Positions 25,498 to 33,983 of a stretch of 64,000 nt of DNA are shown here, one piece after another; the stretch's first letter is position 1; every line of letters starts with the position of its first letter. The notes beneath the pieces were generated by a model. It was not told the DNA's origin. It was given only the letters and a program-made list of their open reading frames with translations, and did not search any database. Origin of the DNA: Amycolatopsis sp. QT-25 (GTDB taxonomy: Bacteria > Actinomycetota > Actinomycetes > Mycobacteriales > Pseudonocardiaceae). The translations under genes and the position numbers were made by a program. The stretch spans positions 744,001-808,000 of the forward strand of contig NZ_CP120210.1 in the NCBI RefSeq assembly GCF_029369745.1. The letters are read 5' to 3'.

Positions 25498-28400
25498 ATG
25501 GGGTGGAACAACCCTCCTCGGCCGTGGAAGGACCTCGCTCGCGAGCTCGACGGCGAGGTCCCGCCCGGTGACGGTGGTGACAGCCCCGCGTGGAGTGCCA
25601 AGCGTGAGGGCTATCAGCCGCCCGCGGACCTGGCCGGGCTGATCGGTGACGACGACGGGGCCACCGCGTGCCGGGTGCCGTATGCCGAACTGCACTGCCA
25701 TTCGAACTTCAGCTTCCTCGACGGGGCGAGCCATCCCGAGGAACTGGTGGAGGAGGCCGCGCGGCTGGGCCTGGACGCGATCGCGCTCACCGATCACGAC
25801 GGCATGTACGGCGTGGTGCGGTTCGCCGAAGCGGCGCGGGAGCTGGGCGTGCACACCGTCTTCGGCACGGAGCTCAGTTTCGGCCTGTCCGGACCGCAGA
25901 ACGGGTCCGCCGACCCCGAGGGCGAGCACCTGCTCCTGCTGGCCAAACAACAGGACGGCTACCTGAGCCTGAACCGGGCGATCACCGCCGGTCAGCTGTA
26001 CGGCTTCGACAGGCAGTCGTCGTCCCCGAAGGAAAGGGCGGAAAAGGGCAGGCCGGTCTACGACCTGCGCGCGGTCGCCGAAGAGGTCCGCGGGAAGTGC
26101 GTCGTGCTCACCGGTTGCCGCAAGGGCGCGGTGCGTAGGGCGCTCGTCACCGAAGGCCCCGCCGCGGCCGTCGAGAGACTGAAGGAACTCATCGACTGCT
26201 TCGGTCGTGAAAACGTCTATGTCGAGCTCATCGACCACAGCCTTCCCTTGGACAGCACGCACAACGACCTGTTGAGTGACATGGCCGAGGAGTTCGGGCT
26301 TCCGACGGTGGCGACCACGGCCGCGCACTACGCCCGGCCGGAGCGGGCCCCACTCGCCGACGCGCTCAGCGCCATCCGCGCCCGGCGGGGCCTGGAGGAC
26401 ATGGAGGGCTGGCTGCCCGCCGCGGGAACGGCGTTCCTGCGTTCGGGGGAGGAGATGGCCGAGATCTTCGCGCGGTACCCGGGCGCGGTGCAGCGGGCGG
26501 CGCTGCTCGGCCGGGAGTGCGCCTTCGAACTCCACCACATCGAGCCGAAGCTGCCGCCGTTCGACGTTCCGGAGGGGTACACCGAAGCGTCCTATTTGCG
26601 GTATCTCACCAAGAAAGGCGCTGAGGAGCACGCGAAGAACAAGGACGAGGAATACCGCGAAAAAGCCGGGAAGCTGATCGACCACGAGCTGGAGATCATC
26701 CGGGAACTGGGCTTTCCCGGCTACTTCCTGATCGTCTGGGACATCGTGCGCTTCTGCCGGGACAACGACATCCTCTGCCAGGGCCGGGGTTCGGCCGCGA
26801 ACTCGGCGGTCTGCTACGCGCTCGGCATCACCAAGGTCGACGCCGTGCGCTACGGCCTGCTCTTCGAACGGTTCCTCGCCCCGGATCGCGACGGCTACCC
26901 GGACATCGACCTCGACATCGAATCCGATCGGCGCGAGGAGGCGATCCAGTACGTCTACGAGAAATACGGGCGGCTGAACACCGCGCAGGTGGCGAACGTG
27001 ATCACCTACCGGGCCCGGTCCGCGGTCCGTGACGCGGCGCGGGCGCTGGGGTACTCGCCCGGCCGGCAAGACGCCTGGAGCAAGCAGATCGATCGCTGGG
27101 GTGCGCTGCGCGCCACGGAAAAGGACCACGAGCACGACATCCCCGAGGAGGTCGTGGAACTCGCCTGCGCGCTCGAAGACTTCCCGCGGCATCTGGGTAT
27201 CCATTCCGGCGGGATGGTGATCTGCGAGCAGCCGGTGAGCGAGGTCGTCCCGATCGAGTGGGCCCGGATGGAGAAGCGCAGCGTCGTGCAGTGGGAGAAG
27301 GAAGACTGCGCCGCGGCGGGGCTGGTCAAATTCGACCTGCTCGGCCTCGGAATCTTGTCGGCCCTGCATTATATGATCGACCTGGTTCGTGACCACAAAG
27401 GGGAAGAGGTCGACATCTCCGAATTGGATCTCAAGGATCAGAACGTCTACGAAATGCTTTGCCGCGCCGACGCGATCGGCGTCTTCCAGGTGGAGAGCCG
27501 TGCGCAGCTGGCCACCCTGCCTCGCTTGCGCCCCAAGAAGTTCTACGATCTGGCCGTCGAGGTCGCGCTCATCCGGCCCGGCCCGATCCAGGGTGGTTCG
27601 GTGCATCCCTACATCCGGCGCAAGAACGGCCAGGAGAAATGGGATTTCGACCATCCGAAGCTGGTCAACGCGCTGGAAAAAACCCTCGGCGTTCCGTTGT
27701 TCCAGGAACAGATGATGCAGATCGCCCTCGACGTCGCCGATTTCACCCCGGCGGAGGCGGATCAGCTGCGGCACGCGATGGGGTCGAAACGTTCCGAGTA
27801 CAAGATGGAACGGCTCAAACGGCGTTTCCTCGAAGGCGCCGCGAAGAACGACATCGAGGGAGAGCTCGCCGAGAAGATCTTCGGCAAGCTCAAGGCGTTC
27901 GCGAACTTCGGTTTCCCGGAGAGTCACGCGCTGAGTTTCGCCCTGCTGGTGTTCGCGAGCGCCTACTTCAAGTACTACCACCCGGACGCGTTCCTGGCAG
28001 GTTTGCTGCGCGCGCAGCCGATGGGGTTCTACTCGCCGCAGTCGCTGGTCGCCGACGCGCGGCGGCACGGGGTGCGGGTGCTCGGCCCGGACATCAACGC
28101 GAGCCTCCCGCACGCGACGCTAGAACCCCTGCCGGAAGGGGGAAGGCTGCTCGCCGTGCGGGGTGGCCTGTCCACCGTGCGGATGATCGGCGAGAAGCTG
28201 GCGAAGAAGATCGTCGAGGAACGGGAAAGCGAAGGCCCGTTCGCGGATTTGGCCGAGGTCGCCCGGCGCGTACGGCTGACCGAACCGCAGGTCGAAGCGC
28301 TGGCCGCGGCAGGCGCGTTCGGCTGCTTCGGCGAGACCAGGTGGAGCGCGCTCTGGGCGGCGGGCGCGGTCGCCGACGAAAGCCCGGAGAAGCTGCCCGG

Positions 28401-28851
28401 CCTCACCACCGGGGTCAAGGCGCCGATGTTGCCCGGCATGGACGAAATCGACGTCGCGGCCGCGGACGTCTGGGCCACCGGGGTGTCGCCGGACAGCTTC
28501 CCGACCCAGTTCATCCGGGAGCACCTCGACGGACTCGGCGTCGTCACGGCGGCGGGTCTGCGCGAGGTCCCGCACGGCACCCGGGTGCTGACCGGGGGTG
28601 CGGTGACCCATCGCCAGCGGCCGGCGACGGCGGGCGGTGTCACCTTCATGAACCTCGAAGACGAGACGGGGATGATCAACATCGTTTGCCCGGTGGGGGT
28701 GTGGCAGCGCTACCACCGGGTCGCCCGCGGCAGCCCCGCGCTGCTGATCCGCGGCGTGGTCGAACGCACCGGCGAGGTGGTGAACGTCCTCGCCGAACAG
28801 ATCCGGCACCTGCCGCTGCGGATCACCGCCAAGTCCCGTGACTTCCAGTGA
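25498..28851 (+). CDS. dnaE2: Error-prone DNA polymerase III alpha subunit DnaE2
   Basis: 1117-aa C-family polymerase performing translesion synthesis under SOS induction. It begins MGWNNPP, typical of the family. An N-terminal PHP domain (about 60-290) shows ELHCHSNFSFLDG and LTDHDGMYG. The palm has PDIDLDIESDRREE with catalytic Asp residues and GRGSAANSAVCY in the fingers. Tandem HhH and a C-terminal OB fold (FMNLEDETGMINIV) follow. Length is normal for DnaE2. It lies in the same operon as imuA'-imuB, an arrangement that is split in M. tuberculosis. Confidence 0.97.
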   Translation: MGWNNPPRPWKDLARELDGEVPPGDGGDSPAWSAKREGYQPPADLAGLIGDDDGATACRVPYAELHCHSNFSFLDGASHPEELVEEAARLGLDAIALTDHDGMYGVVRFAEAARELGVHTVFGTELSFGLSGPQNGSADPEGEHLLLLAKQQDGYLSLNRAITAGQLYGFDRQSSSPKERAEKGRPVYDLRAVAEEVRGKCVVLTGCRKGAVRRALVTEGPAAAVERLKELIDCFGRENVYVELIDHSLPLDSTHNDLLSDMAEEFGLPTVATTAAHYARPERAPLADALSAIRARRGLEDMEGWLPAAGTAFLRSGEEMAEIFARYPGAVQRAALLGRECAFELHHIEPKLPPFDVPEGYTEASYLRYLTKKGAEEHAKNKDEEYREKAGKLIDHELEIIRELGFPGYFLIVWDIVRFCRDNDILCQGRGSAANSAVCYALGITKVDAVRYGLLFERFLAPDRDGYPDIDLDIESDRREEAIQYVYEKYGRLNTAQVANVITYRARSAVRDAARALGYSPGRQDAWSKQIDRWGALRATEKDHEHDIPEEVVELACALEDFPRHLGIHSGGMVICEQPVSEVVPIEWARMEKRSVVQWEKEDCAAAGLVKFDLLGLGILSALHYMIDLVRDHKGEEVDISELDLKDQNVYEMLCRADAIGVFQVESRAQLATLPRLRPKKFYDLAVEVALIRPGPIQGGSVHPYIRRKNGQEKWDFDHPKLVNALEKTLGVPLFQEQMMQIALDVADFTPAEADQLRHAMGSKRSEYKMERLKRRFLEGAAKNDIEGELAEKIFGKLKAFANFGFPESHALSFALLVFASAYFKYYHPDAFLAGLLRAQPMGFYSPQSLVADARRHGVRVLGPDINASLPHATLEPLPEGGRLLAVRGGLSTVRMIGEKLAKKIVEERESEGPFADLAEVARRVRLTEPQVEALAAAGAFGCFGETRWSALWAAGAVADESPEKLPGLTTGVKAPMLPGMDEIDVAAADVWATGVSPDSFPTQFIREHLDGLGVVTAAGLREVPHGTRVLTGGAVTHRQRPATAGGVTFMNLEDETGMINIVCPVGVWQRYHRVARGSPALLIRGVVERTGEVVNVLAEQIRHLPLRITAKSRDFQ

Positions 28852-28957
28852 ACCCTCTTGACGATCATCGGAGGGGCGTGCTCAGATTGCTCCAGCGTCG
28901 CAGTGCACCCGGCAAAGAGACCGTCGCGGGCATGGAGGCGCCGGACCATGGGAAATC

Positions 28958-29467
28958 ATGGAAACCCCCTCTCGGACGAACGGCCGGTTGACGGCGTTCG
29001 GAAATCAACTCGTTCAGGTTCACAATTGGCTGCGCAAGGAACTGGCCACGCTGCACGACGACCTCGAATCGGTCGCGGCAGGGCGCGCCGAGCGGCTGCG
29101 TGACCTGCGGGCACATTGCCTCACCTTCTGCTCGGCGCTGACCAGGCACCACACTGGCGAGGACGGCGGCGCTTTCCTTGTCCTGGCGAAGAAATTTCCT
29201 GAGCTGCGCCCGGCACTCGAAGAGCTCGCACACGATCACGACGTCGTGACAGGCATCCTCGAACGGCTCGAAGAGCTGGTCGCCGGAGTCGGCCCGGCGT
29301 CGAGTCAGGCCGAGATCCTGCACGTCCAACGGGAGCTGGACGGGCTCACGGCGATCATGGAAACGCATTTCCGCTACGAGGAGAAGCGGATCGTCGAGGC
29401 GCTCAACTCGCTGGACATGCCGGAATGGCACGAGAAGAAGCCGCCTTTCCTGCTCGAAACCCATTAG
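28958..29467 (+). CDS. Hemerythrin HHE domain protein
   Basis: 169-aa cytoplasmic four-helix protein. The di-iron ligands of the HHE family are visible in order: VHNWL (His), TRHHTGEDG (His and Glu), HDHDVV (His) and METHFRYEEKR (His and Glu). A role in O2, NO or iron sensing is inferred from the family. The ATG at 28958 is used. Its stop lies within the palindrome preceding the next gene. Confidence 0.87.
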   Translation: METPSRTNGRLTAFGNQLVQVHNWLRKELATLHDDLESVAAGRAERLRDLRAHCLTFCSALTRHHTGEDGGAFLVLAKKFPELRPALEELAHDHDVVTGILERLEELVAGVGPASSQAEILHVQRELDGLTAIMETHFRYEEKRIVEALNSLDMPEWHEKKPPFLLETH

Positions 29468-29498
29468 GACACGATCTGTCCTATACGGGCTCTAGCGT
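29465..29498 (+). promoter_or_regulatory. Palindromic operator and -10 element of the VOC gene
   Basis: Perfect inverted repeat TAGGACA-CGATC-TGTCCTA (29465-29483), followed by the -10-like TAGCGT (29493-29498). The palindrome covers the -35 region and overlaps the upstream stop codon. A repressor site is inferred; the regulator is not known. Confidence 0.6.
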
Positions 29499-29534
29499 TC
29501 TTCTCAGCGCACCACGACGACTGAGGAGAACTCG

Positions 29535-30017
29535 ATGAGCAACCCGATCCCCGACGGCTACCACTCGGTCACCCCGTGGATCATCTCCCGCGACACCGCG
29601 GGTGTGATCGACTTTCTCGACCGCGTCTTCGACGCCGAGCCACTGGGTGACCCGGTGTACGTCGAGGGCGGGAAGATCGGGCACGCCGAGGTCCGGATCG
29701 GTGATTCGGTCGTCATGCTGTTCGACGCGCGGGACGACTGGGTCGACACTCCGGCGTACTTGCGGCTCTACGTCGAGGACAGCGTGGAGACGCAGCGCCG
29801 GGCCGTCGAGGCGGGTGCCGAAGAGGTGACGAGGCAGACCGAGCTCTTCTTCGGCGACCGCGTCGGCCGGGTCCGCGACCCGTTCGGCAACCTGTGGTGG
29901 ATCCAGACCCGGCTGGTCGACCTCGACTACCCGGAGATGGAACGCCGGATGAACGACCCGAAGTTCATCGAGGCCATGCGATACGTCTCCGGCGCGGAGA
30001 TCGTCCCGAGCCGCTGA
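29535..30017 (+). CDS. VOC (glyoxalase/bleomycin resistance, PhnB-like) protein
   Basis: 160-aa protein of the vicinal oxygen chelate superfamily with two beta-alpha-beta-beta-beta modules: PWIISRDTAGVIDFLDRVFDAE...GHAEVRIGDSVVMLFDA and LRLYVEDSVETQRRAVEAGA...DRVGRVRDPFGNLWWIQT. This matches PhnB/YdcG-type members; substrate is unknown. ATG start with GAGGAG upstream. Preceded by a candidate operator. Confidence 0.9.
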   Translation: MSNPIPDGYHSVTPWIISRDTAGVIDFLDRVFDAEPLGDPVYVEGGKIGHAEVRIGDSVVMLFDARDDWVDTPAYLRLYVEDSVETQRRAVEAGAEEVTRQTELFFGDRVGRVRDPFGNLWWIQTRLVDLDYPEMERRMNDPKFIEAMRYVSGAEIVPSR

Positions 30018-30171
30018 ACTCGGCAGGGTGGTGTTCGCGCACGGAGATGAGCCGGCGGATCGCCACCCACTTCGGGGAAACCCTGGGGAGTACGAAGACG
30101 GCGAAACAAGGCGCCCCGCGCGAGGTTCGACAGGATCACCTGGGTTTGAACGGGTATGCGATCCTGGACGG

Positions 30172-30798
30172 GTGATCGAAACCACGGAGGCTCAGCCGGA
30201 CGAATTCTCAGCGGGAAACAGTGCTTCGAATTTCCGAGAAGCCGATCTTTCCCAGCAGTGGTGGGAGAAACGCAGTTTCGTCGGCGGTGATTTCACCGAG
30301 GCGGACCTGCGTGGCCTGCGCACCCAGGGCTGCACCTTCGACCAGTGCGATTTCACCAAGGCCGACTTCGAGGGCTCGCGTCACGAGGCGTCCGCGTTCC
30401 GCTCGTGCACCTTCGACCGCAGTGTGCTGGCGGGCACGCGGTGGAGCTCCTGCTCGATGCTCGGATCGTCCTTTGTGGACTGCCGGTTCCAGAAGATCGC
30501 GTTCACCGAATGCGATCTCTCGCTGGTCTCGCTCGGCAAAGCGCGCTTGTCCAAAGTGGACTTCGGTGGCCTGCGCCTGCGTGAGGCGAACCTGCTCGAA
30601 GCGGACCTGACCGGCGCCGACCTCCGTGGTGCGGATCTGACCGGGGCGCGGCTGGCCGGTGCGAAACTCGAGGGCGCGGACCTGCGCGGCGCGCGGCTCG
30701 ACGCCAACGGCCTGGTGCAGGCGAACCTCGCCGGTGTCCACGTGGACACCGAGACCGCGATCGCCTACGCCGCCGCGCACGGCCTCGTCATCCACTGA
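30172..30798 (+). CDS. Pentapeptide repeat protein (McbG/Qnr-like)
   Basis: 208-aa right-handed quadrilateral beta-helix protein with about 30 A(D/N)LXX-type repeats from residue 17 to 190 (for example NLLEADLTGADLRGADL). Related proteins such as MfpA and Qnr mimic DNA and protect gyrase from quinolones, but many pentapeptide proteins have other roles, so that function is only possible. GTG start; the upstream frame to 30028 is low quality. Convergent with the TNT gene. Confidence 0.88.
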   Translation: MIETTEAQPDEFSAGNSASNFREADLSQQWWEKRSFVGGDFTEADLRGLRTQGCTFDQCDFTKADFEGSRHEASAFRSCTFDRSVLAGTRWSSCSMLGSSFVDCRFQKIAFTECDLSLVSLGKARLSKVDFGGLRLREANLLEADLTGADLRGADLTGARLAGAKLEGADLRGARLDANGLVQANLAGVHVDTETAIAYAAAHGLVIH

Positions 30799-30808
30799 CC
30801 CCCGGGTG

Positions 30809-30860
30809 CAAGGAAAGGTCCTTTCCTGGCAAATTTTGCGAGGAAAGGTCCTTTCCTTGC
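30809..30860. terminator. Double-palindrome bidirectional terminator
   Basis: AGGAAAGGTCCTTTCCT occurs twice, at 30811-30827 and 30841-30857, exactly 30 bp apart, and each copy is itself a near-palindrome. The outer arms GCAAGGAAAGG and CCTTTCCTTGC also pair. It lies between two convergent genes, so termination in both directions is likely. Confidence 0.75.
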
Positions 30861-30868
30861 AGAACGGG

Positions 30869-33523
30869 TCAGTCGATCGGCGGTTCGCCCGGGTCCAGCT
30901 CGATGAGGTCGCCCTCGGCGAGCAGCTCCTCGATGGACGCCGGCAGCAAGTACGCCGAACCGCCACCGGGCTGGTTGAACCACGGGATCGCGACACCGGC
31001 GAGCGCTTCGAGCGGACGCTGCACGCGGTACACGTGGTACGGCCGGTTCACCCACTCCGGCACGAGCGAGCGCTCCTCGAACGGCGTTCCGGCCGCGTAG
31101 GTCAGGTTGCCGGTCGGGCCGCCGAAGCGGTCCAGTTCGCTGCCCGCGGGCAGCTCGCGCAGCTCCTTGCCGCGGAACAGCGTCAGCGGCGGCTCGCCGT
31201 TGAGCGGCGAGATCGGCCAGTTCTGCTTGGCGTCGGGCGCTCCGGCGGCGTTCGCCGCGACCGGCGGACGGGCCTGCTCCTCGCGCCGCATCGGCGGCGG
31301 AGGCGGCGTCAGCGGCGGTTCGCGCCGCGGCGGGAGCGGGGGCGGCGGGAGCGGGGGCGGCGGGCTCGCCAGCACCGGATTCGGCCGCACCGGGGGCGCG
31401 GGCGGGACCGGTGCTGGGGCGGGCTCGTCGTCCGCATCGTCGCCGAGCAGTTCCGCGGCCGTCGTGAACGCCGTCTGCTCCTGTGCCGGGATCGACTCCC
31501 GCGGCGGTACCGGATGCGAACCGGTGGCGATCTCGGGGGAGAGCGTCGCCAGCACAGGCGGCGCCGGAGCCTGCTCTTCGACGGGCCGCTCTTCGACAGC
31601 GGGCTGTTGTTCCTCGGGAGGCGGAGCGCCGTTCGGGTTCAGCAAAACCTTGCCGAGCATGAACGCGGCCGCGTCTTCGGCGTCGCCGAACACCGCCGGA
31701 TTGGCCAGCTTCCCGTCGTACCAGCCGACCCGCCAGCCGCCGTCGACCTGCTCGACACTCCAGCCGTGCTCGGTGGGGGAGCCGATGCGGTAGACGTCTT
31801 CGGGCACGTCGAGGTCGTCGAACTTCGCCTGCAGTTCGTTCAGCACCGGCACGGGGTGCCCGGCGCGACGCGGACGTTCCGGGGCCGCGCGGCGCGGCTC
31901 GGGTTCGGGGCGGGACACGGGCACCGGCGGCGGGGCGTCGACCTGCGTGACCTCGTTGTCCGACGGCGGGGGCGAGTCCGGCTCCGCGTCGTGCGTGAGG
32001 AGGGGCAGCTCAGGACCGGCGTCGGCCTGCTCGACCGGCGTGTACCCGGCGGTCGTCTCCTCCTCGGGCGGTGCGTACGGCTGGTCTTCTTCCTGCCGGG
32101 CGTACGCTTCCCGCTCCTCCGCGAGAGGCGGCTCGTAGGCGTCGACCTGTGCCGGCCGCGCGTACGTGGTGGCCTCCGGGTCGGCGATCCGCGGTTCCGG
32201 CGCGGGTTCGGCGCGCTGCGGCGACGCCTCGTCCTGCCGGGCCTCGTCGGCGTACGCGTCCTGTTCGGACTCGTGGAACTGCGCTTCGTCGTGCGCGTAC
32301 GGGTCTTCGTACTGCTGCTCGGCGGCGACCTCGTGGAAGTCCTGCGCTGGGTAGTCCTGGGTGTCGTAGTCCTCTTCGTATCGCTGGGCCTGTTCGGCCT
32401 GCTCGGGAATGGTGGACTCGGCGGAGGGAACGGCCGCCGCCGCCGCGACCGGTGCCGCGGCGGACGCGGCGGCGGCTGCCTGATCCGGGCCCTGCTGATG
32501 CGGCGGCGGGACCGGCGGCTGAGCGGCCTGGTTCGGGCCGGGGCCGGGCTGTCCGGGAGCACCCTGGTTGGCCTGCTGAGGCGGCACCGGGCCGTTCTGC
32601 GGCGGACCCTGCGGAGGCGGGCCCGCGGGCACGCCGTTGGGGCCACCCGGGCCACTGGGACCGTTGGGGCCGCTGGGGCGCTGCTGCGGGGGCTGATTCC
32701 CCCGCGTGAGATACCCCGCCGCGGCTTGCAGCGTCGGGGCGTCGACCTCGGGCAGCGTGAACTCGTTCTGCCGGACGTGGTCGATCAGGTCGAGTTCCGG
32801 CGAGACGCCGTACTCGCGCAGGTAGAAGTTCACGGCGGCGGGCCAGATCCACTGCCCGTCGCTGTGGAAGGCGACCGGGACGGTGGCCTCGGGGGTCTGC
32901 GCGAGCCGGTCGATGTCGTAGCCGCGTTCGGTGACCACCAGCGGCGCGCGGTCGAGGTAGTCGAGCAGCCTGTCCTGCTCCTCGATCTCCAGGTCGGGCC
33001 GGTCGATCACCGGACGACCGGCCGGGCCGATGGTGTCGAAGATGCGGGCGATGCGGAAATGCGGTCCGGGCTGCTCGGGGCCGAGGCCGGACATGCGCCG
33101 GATCAGCCATTCGGGCACGTTCTCCTCGGAGCGGGGGAACATGCGCAGTTCGTCGGAGAGTGCCTGCGGAGGCGGCGCGAGGCGCCACTGGGGCTCGTCG
33201 CGGTTGTACTCGAGGTTGTAGCTGGACGGGTGATCGAGCTGGTAACGGGCGTTGAACCAGGTGCCACGGCCGTCGCGATACATCCCGGCGCGGAGCCTGC
33301 CGAACAGCGTCGCGATGTCATGGGTCGCGACCCACTCGTGCGCGGTGCCGTCCTCGGTGATGATCTCGCCGGTCATCTCGTGGTACCTGCCGACGGCTCG
33401 GTACTCGGCGGTCACCTTCCGCCAATCACGCGGTGCGGCCCGCAGCAGGGCGAGGCCGATCTGTTTGACCAGGGTGTCCTGCTCGGTCGCGTTCAGCTGA
33501 GTCGTCGGTTGTGCCACGGTCAC
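30869..33523 (-). CDS. Large multidomain protein with C-terminal TNT (NAD glycohydrolase toxin) domain
   Basis: 884-aa protein. The C-terminal ~105 residues match the tuberculosis necrotizing toxin (TNT) fold: LDRFGGPTGN, AGTPFEERSLVPEW, RPYHVYRV and FNQPGGGSAYLLP, including the Gln of the NQPGGG motif. Known TNT domains hydrolyse NAD+. The N-terminal ~130 residues (PRDWRKVTAEYRAVGRYHE...LDHPSSYNLEYNRDEPQW) resemble YezG/DUF600-type immunity proteins (tentative). A second globular region (about 150-275), a long Pro/Gln/Glu-rich linker (about 290-720) and a small domain before TNT follow. No signal peptide or membrane helix is seen. GTG start with a TACGGT -10 six bases upstream; the frame continues upstream to 33616. 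Confidence 0.88.
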   Translation of the reverse strand: MTVAQPTTQLNATEQDTLVKQIGLALLRAAPRDWRKVTAEYRAVGRYHEMTGEIITEDGTAHEWVATHDIATLFGRLRAGMYRDGRGTWFNARYQLDHPSSYNLEYNRDEPQWRLAPPPQALSDELRMFPRSEENVPEWLIRRMSGLGPEQPGPHFRIARIFDTIGPAGRPVIDRPDLEIEEQDRLLDYLDRAPLVVTERGYDIDRLAQTPEATVPVAFHSDGQWIWPAAVNFYLREYGVSPELDLIDHVRQNEFTLPEVDAPTLQAAAGYLTRGNQPPQQRPSGPNGPSGPGGPNGVPAGPPPQGPPQNGPVPPQQANQGAPGQPGPGPNQAAQPPVPPPHQQGPDQAAAAASAAAPVAAAAAVPSAESTIPEQAEQAQRYEEDYDTQDYPAQDFHEVAAEQQYEDPYAHDEAQFHESEQDAYADEARQDEASPQRAEPAPEPRIADPEATTYARPAQVDAYEPPLAEEREAYARQEEDQPYAPPEEETTAGYTPVEQADAGPELPLLTHDAEPDSPPPSDNEVTQVDAPPPVPVSRPEPEPRRAAPERPRRAGHPVPVLNELQAKFDDLDVPEDVYRIGSPTEHGWSVEQVDGGWRVGWYDGKLANPAVFGDAEDAAAFMLGKVLLNPNGAPPPEEQQPAVEERPVEEQAPAPPVLATLSPEIATGSHPVPPRESIPAQEQTAFTTAAELLGDDADDEPAPAPVPPAPPVRPNPVLASPPPPLPPPPLPPRREPPLTPPPPPMRREEQARPPVAANAAGAPDAKQNWPISPLNGEPPLTLFRGKELRELPAGSELDRFGGPTGNLTYAAGTPFEERSLVPEWVNRPYHVYRVQRPLEALAGVAIPWFNQPGGGSAYLLPASIEELLAEGDLIELDPGEPPID

Positions 33524-33529
33524 ATTTTG

Positions 33530-33535
33530 ACCGTA
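33530..33535 (-). promoter_or_regulatory. -10 element of the TNT-domain gene, leaderless layout
   Basis: TACGGT on the minus strand, six bases before the GTG start, with no Shine-Dalgarno sequence. Confidence 0.5.
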
Positions 33536-33677
33536 TCCGGGCTCGCGTGCACCCCGCATGTGGGTTTTGCCGCTATTGACTCTTCGGGAAGACGCCCTGA
33601 CCTGGTGTCTGCTCACTCACCCGGGATACTGACGGCGTGAACGGATCTGCCCGCGAGACCCTGAAGGACGAGGACTG

Positions 33678-33977
33678 ATGGCGGTGGCCGGACAGCGGCG
33701 TGACCGTGGGGCACTGCTCCATCACCTGCCGTTCCTGGTGGTGATGCTGGTGGTGGCCGTGGCCGCCTTGCGGATCGGCCAGTACCACTGGCGGCAGGGG
33801 GCCGCGCTGATCGGCGGCGCGCTGATGCTCGCCGGCCTGCTCCGGGCGGCCCTGCCCGAGGCGAAGGCCGGGCTGCTGGCGATCCGGGGCAAGCCGGTCG
33901 ACGTCCTGACCTACGCCGCGCTCTCCGTCTTGATCTTGTTCATCGCGTTCACGATCATCGGTGGACCGCTGTCCTGA
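33678..33977 (+). CDS. DUF3017 family membrane protein
   Basis: 99-aa protein with three membrane helices (about 16-36, 42-62, 75-95) and a basic N-terminus. The RIGQYHWRQGAALIGGAL segment is typical of DUF3017, which in actinobacteria usually sits next to folD; no folD is in this window. Function unknown. ATG start. Confidence 0.85.
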   Translation: MAVAGQRRDRGALLHHLPFLVVMLVVAVAALRIGQYHWRQGAALIGGALMLAGLLRAALPEAKAGLLAIRGKPVDVLTYAALSVLILFIAFTIIGGPLS

Positions 33978-33983
33978 CTCGGC

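Noticed and set aside
25054..28113. 1019-codon minus-strand ORF opposite dnaE2
   Set aside because: Very long but entirely antisense to dnaE2; Arg/Val/Leu-rich with no domain. Its length is a codon-bias artefact.
30659..33640. 993-codon plus-strand ORF opposite the TNT-domain gene
   Set aside because: The minus-strand protein has clear domains; this frame is Arg/Val/Gly-rich with no recognisable segment.
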